Assembly: GCF_009857435.1 (NCBI RefSeq)
Contig: NZ_WWCK01000004.1
Location: forward strand, 62,001-126,000
Direction: 5' to 3'
Length of the DNA stretch: 64,000 nt
From: Duganella rivi
Lineage (GTDB): Bacteria; Pseudomonadota; Gammaproteobacteria; Burkholderiales; Burkholderiaceae_D
Positions 37,540 through 46,083 of the stretch are shown piece after piece (position 1 is the first letter of the stretch; every line of letters begins with the position of its first letter). Made by a program: the position numbers and the translations under genes. The notes beneath the pieces were generated by a model, which saw only the letters and a program-made list of their open reading frames with translations, had not been told where the DNA came from and did not search any database.

Positions 37540-38752
37540 TCAGCCCAACGCGCTGGGCGCGGTAGATGCCGCTGTGGCCCGAGAATAAATAGGCCACTAC
37601 ACAAGCCAGCGCCGCGTAAGGCCCGATCTGCGGGCCGAATAATTCGATGGCCATGATGGTCGAAGCCAGCGGCGTGTTGGCCGCGCCGGCAAACACCGCC
37701 ACGAAGCCCAGTCCCGCCAGTAGGGCAAACGGCAGATGCAGCAACGGCGCCAACGCATTGCCCAAAGTCGCGCCGATGTAGAACAGCGGCGTCACCTCCC
37801 CGCCTTTGAAGCCGCTGCCTAGCGAAGCCACCGTGAACGCGAATTTACCCAGGAAGTCCCACGGCGCTACTGGCTGCTGGAACGCTTCCACCATCACCGG
37901 GATGCCAAGGCCGATGTAGCGCGTACCCAACCACCACACCGCAAGCGCCACCACGGCGCCGCCTATCATCGGCCGCAACGGCGCATACGCTATGTGACGC
38001 TTCATGAAAGCCGATGCCGCATGAGTGGACTTAGCGAAGGCCATGCCGGCCAGTCCAAACACAATACCCGCCACCAGCACCGCCGCCACGCCCCACAAAG
38101 TAATCGGCGCAATGCTGCTAATGGCGTAATGCGTATGATGCACGCCCCACGCCATGCCAACTTGATCGGCTGCGATTGCAGCCACCATGCAAGGGAAAAT
38201 CGCGTCGTAGCGCAAGCGGCCTATCGCCAGCACCTCCAAACCAAAGATCGCACCGGCCAGCGGCGTGCCAAACACCGACGCGAAACCGGCACTGATACCG
38301 GCCATCAGCACGATGCGGCGCTCGGCGTGACGCAGGCGGAAGATGTGCGTCAGCTGATCGGCCAGCGTGCCGCCCATCTGCACCGCCGTGCCCTCGCGCC
38401 CGACCGACGCGCCGAACCAGTGCGAGACTACGGTGCCGACCAATACCAGCGGTGCCATACGCAGCGGCACCACATTCTTGGGATCGTGAATCTCGTCGAT
38501 CAGCAGATTATTCCCGGCCTCGACGCTGCTGCCGAGCTTGAGATACAGCCAGCCGACCGCGAAGCCGGCCAATGGCAGCAGCCAAATAATCCAGCGATGC
38601 GACTCGCGCCAATTGGTTGCGGCATCGAGCGCAAACAGGAAAAGGGCTGACGCCGTGCCACTCAGCACAGCAATCAGCCCAGCGAGCGCCGTCCACTTAC
38701 CGATATACGGCAGCAGGGCGATTTGTTCCGGGTAGCGGGAAAGCTTTTTCAT
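37496..38752 (-). CDS. CLC-family anion transporter, fluoride/proton antiporter (CLC-F) type
   Basis: 418 residues, at least ten membrane segments. CLC hallmarks are the second motif GREGTAVQ (Glu120, the proton gate) and the third, GSGFKGGEVTPLF. The first selectivity motif GSGIP of chloride CLCs is absent; instead the aligned stretch is EAGNNLLIDEIHDP (residues ~78-91). As I recall, the GNNL variant marks the CLC-F subgroup, which exports fluoride in exchange for protons. Substrate is therefore inferred as F-. The 41 bp upstream is too short for, and shows no sign of, a fluoride riboswitch. Confidence 0.85.
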   Translation of the reverse strand: MKKLSRYPEQIALLPYIGKWTALAGLIAVLSGTASALFLFALDAATNWRESHRWIIWLLPLAGFAVGWLYLKLGSSVEAGNNLLIDEIHDPKNVVPLRMAPLVLVGTVVSHWFGASVGREGTAVQMGGTLADQLTHIFRLRHAERRIVLMAGISAGFASVFGTPLAGAIFGLEVLAIGRLRYDAIFPCMVAAIAADQVGMAWGVHHTHYAISSIAPITLWGVAAVLVAGIVFGLAGMAFAKSTHAASAFMKRHIAYAPLRPMIGGAVVALAVWWLGTRYIGLGIPVMVEAFQQPVAPWDFLGKFAFTVASLGSGFKGGEVTPLFYIGATLGNALAPLLHLPFALLAGLGFVAVFAGAANTPLASTIMAIELFGPQIGPYAALACVVAYLFSGHSGIYRAQRVGLIKHRLPPVARDRKP

Positions 38753-38793
38753 GAACTACCGATACTAGCAAATCCCGCCGCACCTTTCTAGCG

Positions 38794-40167
38794 TTAGTGG
38801 TGGTGATGCATATCCCCGTCCCGCTTCACGTCCATGGCTTCTGATGGTTTGGACGGTGGAGCGCCGGGTGCGCGCGGGGCAGCGGGGAGTTCGCCAGTCC
38901 ATTCGTGCGCCACGGTGCCTTTCGGGTGCTTGTACCAGCCCGGATCTTTGTAGTCGTTACGGGCCTGCCCTTCCCGCACCTTCACCACGGTGAACATGCC
39001 GCCCATATCGAGGCCACCGAACGGCCCATCGCCCATCATCATTGGCAGCGTATTCTCCGGCAGCGGCATTTTCATATCGCCCATCGCGCCGCCCTTGTCG
39101 CCCATGACCATATAGCCCGGCACCAGATTGTTGATCTTCTGCGCCACGCCGCTATGATCGACGCCGATCATGGTCGGCACATTGTGTCCCATCGCATTCA
39201 TGGTGTGATGCGATTTGTGGCAGTGGAAGGCCCAGTCGCCCGGTTCATCGGCCACAAATTCAATCGCCCGCATCTGCCCGACCGCGATATCGGTCGTGAC
39301 CTCCGGCCAGCGCGCCGATGGCCGCACCCAGCCGCCATCAGTCCCCGTCACCTCAAACGTATGCCCATGTAAATGGATAGGATGGTTGGTCATGGTCAGA
39401 TTGCCAACGCGGATGCGCACCCGGTCATCCTTGCGCACCACCATCGGATCAACACCGGGGAAGGCGCGGCTATTGAAAGTCCACAGATTAAAGTCCGTCA
39501 TGGTGTTGACCTTGGGCGTGTAGCTGCCCGGCTCAATATCGTAGGCATTAAGCAGGAACACGAAATCCCGATCCACTGCATGCAGCTTGGGATCGCGTGG
39601 ATGCGTGACCCAAAAGCCCATCATCCCCATCGCCATCTGCGCCATCTCATCGGCGTGCGGGTGATACATAAAAGTGCCCGCATTCTTGGCGACGAATTCG
39701 TAGACAAAGGTTTTACCCGGCTGGATGCCCGGCTGCGTTAGACCAGTCACGCCGTCCATGCCGTTCGGCAGCCGCTGTCCATGCCAATGCACGCTGGTGT
39801 GCTCCGGCAGTTTATTGGTGACGAAGATGCGCACGCGATCGCCCTCCACCACCTCGATGGTCGGGCCAGGACTCTGGCCGTTGTAGCCCCACAGATTAGC
39901 CGTCATTCCCGGCGCAATTTCGCGTACCACCGGTTCGGCCACCAGGTGAAACTCCTTCACGCCATCCTTCATCCGCCACGGCAGCGTCCAGCCATTCAGC
40001 GTAACGACCGGGTTATATGGACGGCCGTTCGGCGGCGTCAGTGGCCCTTGCGTGGACGCCGACGATTGCACCGGTGCTTCCGGCAGCGAGGCCGCGCCAG
40101 CTTTGCTCACCATGCCGGCGCCGATCAACGTGGCTGCACCGCTCAAAAAAGATCTGCGGTTAGTCAT
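38794..40167 (-). CDS. Periplasmic multicopper oxidase (copper tolerance type)
   Basis: 457 residues with a Tat signal (NRRSFLSGAATLIGAGM). All four copper-binding blocks are seen: SVHWHGQRLP, MYHPHADEM, HPIHLHGHTF and AFHCHKSHHTMNAMGHN. A Met-rich segment lies after the last block (GAMGDMKMPLPENTLPMMMG), and the C-terminus ends in DMHHHH, features seen in enzymes handling Cu(I). Shorter than CopA (~600) because the central cupredoxin domain is reduced. It likely oxidises Cu(I) or phenolic substrates in the periplasm. Overlaps the upstream TolC-like gene by 4 bp. Confidence 0.92.
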   Translation of the reverse strand: MTNRRSFLSGAATLIGAGMVSKAGAASLPEAPVQSSASTQGPLTPPNGRPYNPVVTLNGWTLPWRMKDGVKEFHLVAEPVVREIAPGMTANLWGYNGQSPGPTIEVVEGDRVRIFVTNKLPEHTSVHWHGQRLPNGMDGVTGLTQPGIQPGKTFVYEFVAKNAGTFMYHPHADEMAQMAMGMMGFWVTHPRDPKLHAVDRDFVFLLNAYDIEPGSYTPKVNTMTDFNLWTFNSRAFPGVDPMVVRKDDRVRIRVGNLTMTNHPIHLHGHTFEVTGTDGGWVRPSARWPEVTTDIAVGQMRAIEFVADEPGDWAFHCHKSHHTMNAMGHNVPTMIGVDHSGVAQKINNLVPGYMVMGDKGGAMGDMKMPLPENTLPMMMGDGPFGGLDMGGMFTVVKVREGQARNDYKDPGWYKHPKGTVAHEWTGELPAAPRAPGAPPSKPSEAMDVKRDGDMHHHH

Positions 40168-41546
40168 GGTTGTACTCCTCTATTCGATGGCAGACGGCCG
40201 CCCAGCGCGGCCTCCAGGTTGGCTTGCGCAGTCCAGTAATCTTTAAGCGCAGCGATGTAGCCGCTGACGGCGGTCGCTTGTTCACGCGCGTCGGCCAGCA
40301 GTTCGAAGACGCTCATCAACATGCCGTTGTAGCGCAACAGGGTTTGATCGGAAATCTGCTTGCGCAGCGGGACGACATTATCGCGGTAATGACGCGCCAG
40401 ATCGTACGATGCACGATAGTCGGCATAGCTTTCACGCGCCTCGCTACGCGCATCAACCGCCGCTTGCGCCAGCAGATTCACCGACTGCATATAGGTCGCT
40501 TCCGCGCGCGCTACACGGGTCGAGCCCCAATCGAACAACGGAATCTCCAGCGACAACTCGTAACCACGCGTCGCCGTGCCGCCTTCGGTGTTGCGCACCA
40601 CGCCCAAATCCAGCACGTTGATAAAGCGCGTTGTGCGTGTCAAACCCAGCGTGGATGCGGTGTGCTCGGTATCCAGCTTGGCGGCTTGAATATCCAAACG
40701 CTGATCGACGGCGATCTGCTCGATGTCCGCCAACTCGCGCGGCGCAGCAGGCAAATCGGGCAAATGATCTGGCAAGCGGAAAGACGCCGCCTGCTCGCCG
40801 CTCAATCCCAGCAAACGCGTAAGCTTTTCGCGCGCGGCGACAGCGGACTTCTGCGCATGCACCGCATCCGCCACCGTCTGTGCGTGATAGGCCTGCTCGC
40901 GCGCCATATCGAGCGAACTCCAATTGCCGGCCTTGCGCATGCGCTCCGCCAGTTCCGCGCCGGCTTGCGCCGACGATTGCACCTGCTTGGCATAGTCGGC
41001 AATCTGCGCCGCTGCCACCGCATCGACCCACGCGCGGCGGGTATCGGCAGCTACTTTCAGCGCCTCATTCGCCACCAGCAGTTTGGTTTGCTCAAAACGG
41101 CGCCCCTCGATGCGGCTCGCCATCGGCGCGGTAATCAGGCCAATCAGATTGAAGGTCAAGGTGCGCTCGATGCCTACTTCACCGCCGCCATGGCTGCGTT
41201 TAAAGTCCAGCACCGGATTTTGCAGACGGCCAGCCTGCACCAAGTCTGCCTCTGCCACGCCGAGCGACCAATAGCTGGCTTGCAGACTGCGGTTATTCAG
41301 CAGTGCGATTTGCACAGCATCGTCAACAGCCAGCGGCTGCTCCAGTTTTTTGCCGATGACAGCGGCCAATGCGCGCGCGTCATCTTCATTGCGCGGCAAG
41401 CGTCCAGCGACGCTGGCGCTAGCGCCGGTGCGTTGTTCACTGATGCCGGCAGCTGCGCTAAAACCACCATCGCCTGACAGCGACGCGCATCCGCTCAACA
41501 GCAGCAGCACGCTGGCGCCACCGGCGAGTTTATACAGACAGTTCAT
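40164..41546 (-). CDS. TolC-family outer-membrane efflux lipoprotein
   Basis: 460 residues. Start at ATG 41546, with GAGG eight bases upstream; a GTG two codons earlier is too close to it. A lipobox LLSGC places the acylated Cys near 20. Two outer-membrane-efflux repeats are seen, with long helices (DTRRAWVDAVAAAQIADYAK and DARSEARESYADYRASYDLA), the trimeric channel layout. Adjacent to a multicopper oxidase, which suggests a heavy-metal (copper/silver) role as with CusC, but no RND pump or adaptor genes follow. Confidence 0.87.
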   Translation of the reverse strand: MNCLYKLAGGASVLLLLSGCASLSGDGGFSAAAGISEQRTGASASVAGRLPRNEDDARALAAVIGKKLEQPLAVDDAVQIALLNNRSLQASYWSLGVAEADLVQAGRLQNPVLDFKRSHGGGEVGIERTLTFNLIGLITAPMASRIEGRRFEQTKLLVANEALKVAADTRRAWVDAVAAAQIADYAKQVQSSAQAGAELAERMRKAGNWSSLDMAREQAYHAQTVADAVHAQKSAVAAREKLTRLLGLSGEQAASFRLPDHLPDLPAAPRELADIEQIAVDQRLDIQAAKLDTEHTASTLGLTRTTRFINVLDLGVVRNTEGGTATRGYELSLEIPLFDWGSTRVARAEATYMQSVNLLAQAAVDARSEARESYADYRASYDLARHYRDNVVPLRKQISDQTLLRYNGMLMSVFELLADAREQATAVSGYIAALKDYWTAQANLEAALGGRLPSNRGVQP

Positions 41547-41607
41547 GTCCACTACCTCAAAAAAATCGTTATGAAAAATGCAGCTCGCAGACGGAGCTTG
41601 GGTGTAG

Positions 41608-41991
41608 TCAGGCGCAGCGGCCTTGAGGGGGACGTTCAGGGTGGGCCAGATCGACCGCAGGGAGGGAATCGGAATAGAACGGTACAGCAGCAGCCGATGG
41701 CAGCAACGGTGACGGAATCGCCAGCGTTAGCAGCGGCGCCGCAGCAGAGCAGCATGCGGAGCCGCTGCACTTCAAGTTGGTGTGATGGTTAGCTTTATCG
41801 CTACCTAGCTGCTGCGCCGCCAGCATCGCAGCGTGATCGTGCGGGCCTGATGGCATTTCCATTGCCGCGGCCACAGCAGCCCCCTGCGCCGACGGAACGG
41901 CGCACAGCTGCATCTGTGCTGCGGCATACCCTTGATACGGGAGCGCCAGCAGCATCAGCCAAACGACGAAGGATCGAAACAGAGCGGTCAT
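41608..41991 (-). CDS. Secreted small His/Cys protein near copper genes
   Basis: 127 residues. A signal peptide (FVVWLMLLALPYQGYAAA) is followed by a mostly disordered chain containing possible metal ligands: PSGPHDHAAM, DKANHHTNLKCSGSACC. Proteins of this kind frequently sit at the head of copper-resistance operons in Burkholderiales; here it is 61 bp before the TolC-like gene on the same strand. Copper sensing or binding is inferred from context and residues only. Confidence 0.65.
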   Translation of the reverse strand: MTALFRSFVVWLMLLALPYQGYAAAQMQLCAVPSAQGAAVAAAMEMPSGPHDHAAMLAAQQLGSDKANHHTNLKCSGSACCSAAAPLLTLAIPSPLLPSAAAVPFYSDSLPAVDLAHPERPPQGRCA

Positions 41992-42023
41992 CCGGCAATG
42001 TTATCACAAGCCGGATGCGCCGT

Positions 42024-42263
42024 TCAGGCCAAACGCACGGATGGATCGGCCAGGATGTTATCGATCTGGATGTACGCCTCGTTGCAGGCAGCACGCAGCG
42101 CTTCGTCTTCGGTATCGCGTACGAACTGCATGGTGGCGCCTTCGAATACTTCTATGCCGTCGGCGCCCATGCGTTCGAGGTCGCAGCTGGCCGACCACTG
42201 GTGATTAGCAGTCGGCAGCGCGGTTGGGAGTATCTCCCAGCCTTTGTAATGGAGCTTGTTCAT
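42024..42263 (-). CDS. Small conserved hypothetical protein
   Basis: 79 residues with a good GGGAGG site five bases before the ATG. No signal or membrane segment. The chain (MNKLHYKGWEILPTALPTA, TEDEALRAACNEAYIQIDNI) looks like a compact alpha/beta single-domain protein; Burkholderiales carry many proteins of this length and shape. Function unknown. Confidence 0.68.
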   Translation of the reverse strand: MNKLHYKGWEILPTALPTANHQWSASCDLERMGADGIEVFEGATMQFVRDTEDEALRAACNEAYIQIDNILADPSVRLA

Positions 42264-42321
42264 GATGGCCTCCCTACTGTGGATTACAGCATACCACCAT
42301 CGTCAAACTCCTGCCGTTCGC

Positions 42322-43755
42322 TTACTCCGGCTGCTGCGGCACGCGGCCGATGTTCTCTTCCATATTCGCCAGGTACCACGTCAGCGAGGTCATGACGGCG
42401 ACGTGGCGCTTCAGCTCCAGCGGGCTGACTTTATCCAGCGTGTCGGCCGGCGTGTGGTGGTAGCTGAAGTAGCTGCTCGAATCGACCAGCGGCTCGAACA
42501 CCGGCACGCCCGCGCGTTCCAGCGGGCCGGTGTCGGCAGCACCGGCAATGTCATGACGCTCAAAGATGCCGGCGCCGATCGGCTCCAGCGCGGATTTCAG
42601 CGGCGCGAAATACTTCACCATCGGCGGCGTGACGCTGCCGATAAAGCCGAATGGACGGCCACCGCCGCTGTCCGATTCAATCGCGGCAAAGTGCTTGTCC
42701 AGCTTGTCCTTATTGGCTTCAAAGTAGGCCTTGCCGCCACGGGTGCCGTTTTCCTCGTTCATCCACGCGATGACGCGGATGGTGCGGCGCGGCTTCAGAT
42801 TCAGCTTGTTCAGGGTATCGATCACCGCCATCGCGCCGGCCACGCCGGTGCCGTCGTCGTGCGCGCCGGTGGCCAGATCCCACGAATCAAGGTGGCCGGA
42901 GACGATCACCACTTCATCGGCTTTGTCGGTGCCCGGCAGGTCGGCGATCACATTGTAGCTATCGGCTTCCGGCAGGTTTTGCGGGGTCAGGGTCAGATGC
43001 ATTTTCAGCGGGCCGCGTGCCGACAGACGGCTCATCAGCATCGCATCTTCGGCCGTCACGGCGGCGGCAGGAATGCGCGCGCCTTCCACCACGCCGGTCG
43101 CGCCGGTGTGCGGAATGCGGTAGTTGGCGCCGCCGACCGAGCGCACCAGCGCTGCCGCCGCGCCCATATCGGCCGCCAGTTTAGGGCCGGCGAAGCGGAA
43201 GCCCGCGCCACGGCCGTAGGCTGGGCCGGCGTGGCCGCGATCCGCCATCTCCTGATCGAAGGCGACGTCGAACAGCACGATGCTGCCCTTCACTTGCGCG
43301 CCCTTGGCTTTCAATTCATCGAAGCTGCGCACGATAATCACCGGCGCGGTCAGGCCGGCGGCGGGCGTCGCGCCCGAACCGCCCAAGGCAGTCAGCACCA
43401 CTTTCTGCGTAATGCCGGCAGGACGGCCGGTGTATTCCACCAGTTCCGCCGTCTCGGCGCCGCGCACCCAGTGCGGGACTTTGACCGGTTGCAGCGTGAC
43501 CTTGGCGCCGATCTTGCGCATCGCTTCCGCCACCTGCTCCACCGCCGCCGCCGCACCGGCGGAACCGGACAGGCGCGGGCCTACCAAGTCGGTCAAATCG
43601 GCCAGGCGCTCATAGGCCCAGTCGCTCTTCATCGCGCTGTCGCGGATCTGGCCCAGCGTGGCGGGATCGTTGGCCGATGCGGCAAATACGCCGGCGCTCA
43701 GCAAGCTGCTGGCCAATACGGTCAGCGACAGGGATTTTTGGAAGACGGATTTCAT
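42322..43755 (-). CDS. Secreted M28-family zinc aminopeptidase
   Basis: 477 residues from the ATG at 43755 (AGGA upstream), giving a signal peptide ending near AGVFA. The zinc site of M28 peptidases is seen: SGHLDSWDLATGAHDDGTG (His and Asp ligands), the Glu-Glu pair in AWMNEENGTRGG, and later ligands in ESDSGGGRPFG and YFSYHHTPADTLD. A PA-like domain insertion lies at ~140-240. Cleaves N-terminal residues from peptides in the periplasm or medium; length fits the bacterial aminopeptidase/carboxypeptidase Q type. Single gene. Confidence 0.92.
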   Translation of the reverse strand: MKSVFQKSLSLTVLASSLLSAGVFAASANDPATLGQIRDSAMKSDWAYERLADLTDLVGPRLSGSAGAAAAVEQVAEAMRKIGAKVTLQPVKVPHWVRGAETAELVEYTGRPAGITQKVVLTALGGSGATPAAGLTAPVIIVRSFDELKAKGAQVKGSIVLFDVAFDQEMADRGHAGPAYGRGAGFRFAGPKLAADMGAAAALVRSVGGANYRIPHTGATGVVEGARIPAAAVTAEDAMLMSRLSARGPLKMHLTLTPQNLPEADSYNVIADLPGTDKADEVVIVSGHLDSWDLATGAHDDGTGVAGAMAVIDTLNKLNLKPRRTIRVIAWMNEENGTRGGKAYFEANKDKLDKHFAAIESDSGGGRPFGFIGSVTPPMVKYFAPLKSALEPIGAGIFERHDIAGAADTGPLERAGVPVFEPLVDSSSYFSYHHTPADTLDKVSPLELKRHVAVMTSLTWYLANMEENIGRVPQQPE

Positions 43756-43891
43756 GCGGTTCCTGTTCAGGTAAAAAGTGGGTAGCAAGATCGCCTGAGA
43801 CGATAACCGATCATGATGATCTTGTCATCCATGTTGATTTGCTATCGCAGTTGCTCTACGATGTAACTTCAACTGCCGGAAGAAAGCACCT

Positions 43892-44422
43892 ATGCTCAAG
43901 GGTTCACTCTGCACCGTCCGTCACCTCGTTACCGCCGATTTAAACGCCTTCATCGCGCTGGTCAACGACCTTCCCTCGCGCGGCGATTATTTCTCGCCCC
44001 ATTTCAAATCGCCGGAAACCATGCGCAAGGAGTTTATGCAGCACGGTTTTGTAACCGATGATAGCGAGCTTTTTGTAATCGAGGATACAGCGCACCACGT
44101 GGTCGGCGTCATCACCCACTTCAAGAGCCGCACGCCGGTGACGCGTGAAATCGGCTACCGCCTGTTCGATCCCAAGTTGGCCGGGCGCGGGTATGTCACC
44201 GAGGCCTGCAAGCTACTGGTCGATTATCTGTTTAAAGTGCATCCCTACCACCGCCTGGAGTTATTGACCGCGCCGGAGAACGTGGCCTCGGTGCGCGTGG
44301 CGCAAAAATGCGGCTTCCGGGCCGAAGGCACGCTGCGCCAATCATTCTTCATCAACGGCCGCTATCAGGACGTGACCATTTTCAGCCTGCTGCGCCCCGA
44401 GTGGGAAGCGCTAACGCTTTGA
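43892..44422 (+). CDS. GNAT acetyltransferase, RimJ/RimL type
   Basis: 176 residues. The N-terminus (MLKGSLCTVRHLVTADLNAF) and the blocks EIGYRLFDPKLAGRGYVTEA and NVASVRVAQKCGFRAEGTLR are the GNAT motifs A and B that bind acetyl-CoA in RimJ/RimL/YdaF-type N-acetyltransferases. The acceptor (a protein N-terminus or small molecule) is unknown. Single gene; the 137 bp upstream is shared with the divergent M28 peptidase gene. Confidence 0.87.
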   Translation: MLKGSLCTVRHLVTADLNAFIALVNDLPSRGDYFSPHFKSPETMRKEFMQHGFVTDDSELFVIEDTAHHVVGVITHFKSRTPVTREIGYRLFDPKLAGRGYVTEACKLLVDYLFKVHPYHRLELLTAPENVASVRVAQKCGFRAEGTLRQSFFINGRYQDVTIFSLLRPEWEALTL

Positions 44423-44562
44423 TTTCTAATTGTTACAAGCCATTACGGGCAACGCCGGTTTGTAAGCATGTGTATAAGACGTGGTAATTAATTTGCCGGG
44501 ATTTATAGTGGAGTCACTGGCTAACGAATCATTCCGGTTCAAGCCACAGCAAGGGGATTACC

Positions 44563-44991
44563 ATGTTGAGCAAAAAAATATTGGGTGTAGCGTTACTGGC
44601 CACTGCAGCAGTATCGTCGTCGGCCTTCGCGGGCGACCGTGATTTCAACACGGTGGCCGGTGCTGTGGTCGGCGCAGCGATCGGCAACAGCGCCGGCGGC
44701 CGCGATGGCGCCATCGTCGGCGGCTTGGTCGGCGCAGCGGTGGGTAACAGCATCCGCACTTCCGATGACCGTTACTATCGCGGCCATGGTCGAGGCTACG
44801 TTGAAACCCGCGTGTACTCGCAGCCAGCGCCGGTGTACTACGAGCGTCCAGCCCCGGTGTACTACGCACCGCCGCCGCGCTACTACCAGCCGCCTCCACG
44901 CGTGGTCTATGTTGAACCGGCCCGCCCTTACTACTACCGCGAGTACCGCGAAGAGCGCCATCATCACCATCGTGATCGCTGGGATCGTTAA
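44563..44991 (+). CDS. Glycine-zipper outer-membrane-type protein with Tyr/Pro-rich tail
   Basis: 142 residues. A signal peptide (LLATAAVSSSAFAG) is followed by a glycine zipper (VAGAVVGAAIGNSAGGRDGA, IVGGLVGAAVGNS), the 2TM fold of YMGG/Rcc01698-type envelope proteins. The second half is Tyr/Pro-rich (SQPAPVYYERPAPVYYAPPP) and ends in a His/Arg tail (EERHHHHRDRWDR). Presumably in the cell envelope. A strong AAGGGGA site precedes it. The next gene is the Ser/Thr kinase, with a strong hairpin between them. Confidence 0.8.
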   Translation: MLSKKILGVALLATAAVSSSAFAGDRDFNTVAGAVVGAAIGNSAGGRDGAIVGGLVGAAVGNSIRTSDDRYYRGHGRGYVETRVYSQPAPVYYERPAPVYYAPPPRYYQPPPRVVYVEPARPYYYREYREERHHHHRDRWDR

Positions 44992-45012
44992 TTTCCAAAC
45001 GTAGTTTCCTCC

Positions 45013-45042
45013 TCCCCCCGCTTGCAGTCTGCGACGGGGGGA
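45013..45042 (+). promoter_or_regulatory. GC-rich hairpin burying the kinase ribosome site
   Basis: TCCCCCCG (45013-45020) pairs perfectly with CGGGGGGA (45035-45042), only three bases before the kinase ATG at 45046. The only ribosome-binding sequence for the kinase (GGGGGGA) is inside the stem. No T run follows, so it looks like a translational switch more than a terminator. Confidence 0.5.
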
Positions 45043-45045
45043 TTT

Positions 45046-46083
45046 ATGACGACAGCAGACGCAATCATCGCCTTAGAGCTGGGCCATTATCGGCTGCGCG
45101 AGCAGATCGGCGGTTCGGCCTACGGCATCATCTGGCGCGCCAGCGGGCCGCAAGCCACGCGCGACGTGGCCATCAAGTTAATCAATCAAGAACAAATGGA
45201 ACGCGCCGCGCCGACATTGCGCGAGCGTTGGATTGCGGCTGCCAATAACGAAATCGCGTTCCTGCAATCGCTGGAACCTTGGGATGAGCGGCACATCGTG
45301 CGCCTGCTGGACAGCGGCTGGCATGACGGCTTGCCGGTATTGGCGCTGGAACTGATGGGCGCCGATCTGGGTAAGCACATGGTGGCGCTAAAGGGACGCG
45401 GCGAGAGCGTGCCGCCGGCGCAGGCCTTGGGCTGGATCGCCCAGCTCAATCAGGCGCTCGCCAAGGTGCACCAATACGGCTGGCGTTATCTTGATCTGAA
45501 GCCGGCCAATGTGCTGCTTGATCCTCATCTGAATACGGTAAAGCTGGCGGACTTCGGGACTAACCGCGAGTTGGGCAGCGTGCAAGCGCACTCCTATGCC
45601 GGCACCGCCAATTGGCAGGCGCCGGAACAATTCTTTCCCGCCGACGGGGGCGGCTATGCGACCGGTGCGCGCAGCGACTACTTTTCGCTGGGCGCGATGC
45701 TGTATTTTTTGGTTGCAGGCGGCGTGCCGCTGCGCTTTTGCGCCGATTGCGGCGTGGCGTATCGCCAGCATCATGTGGCGGGTGCGGATCTGCTGCGCAG
45801 CCGGAACGGCGGACAGATACCTCAAGCGCTGCAACCGCTGGAGGAAGAACGCTTTGCCGCCGCCCTCCCCGTCGAACAACGCGATGCGGCGCTGGAACTG
45901 CTGCGCACATTGCTGCAAATCGATCCGGCCAAGCGTCCGCGCCATGCGATTCAGATTAGCCGCATGCTGCAAGCGGCGCAGGGAGTCAAGCCGCCGCGCG
46001 GCGCTTTCGATGCTGTGGATCCGGTGTTGGGCATGCGCCGTCCGACTGCGGTCAATGGCTGGTCAGCTTTGCAGGAGGCTTGA
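45046..46083 (+). CDS. Hanks-type Ser/Thr protein kinase (soluble, non-RD)
   Basis: 345 residues from ATG 45046; a TTG at 45022 would place the start upstream of the hairpin. The Gly loop is IGGSAYGIIW, the ATP lysine is in VAIKLI (Lys44), the catalytic loop reads YLDLKPANVLL (Asp150, with the usual HR replaced by YL), the metal motif is ADFGTN (Asp169) and the APE motif is in WQAPEQF. No membrane segment or sensor domain, so the kinase must get its signal from partners. The stop overlaps the start of the SEDS gene (TGATG). First gene of the plus-strand phosphorylation set. Confidence 0.93.
   Translation: MTTADAIIALELGHYRLREQIGGSAYGIIWRASGPQATRDVAIKLINQEQMERAAPTLRERWIAAANNEIAFLQSLEPWDERHIVRLLDSGWHDGLPVLALELMGADLGKHMVALKGRGESVPPAQALGWIAQLNQALAKVHQYGWRYLDLKPANVLLDPHLNTVKLADFGTNRELGSVQAHSYAGTANWQAPEQFFPADGGGYATGARSDYFSLGAMLYFLVAGGVPLRFCADCGVAYRQHHVAGADLLRSRNGGQIPQALQPLEEERFAAALPVEQRDAALELLRTLLQIDPAKRPRHAIQISRMLQAAQGVKPPRGAFDAVDPVLGMRRPTAVNGWSALQEA

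Noticed and set aside
38753..38793. Fluoride riboswitch before the CLC gene
   Set aside because: The gap is only 41 bp and shows no crcB-motif pseudoknot elements.
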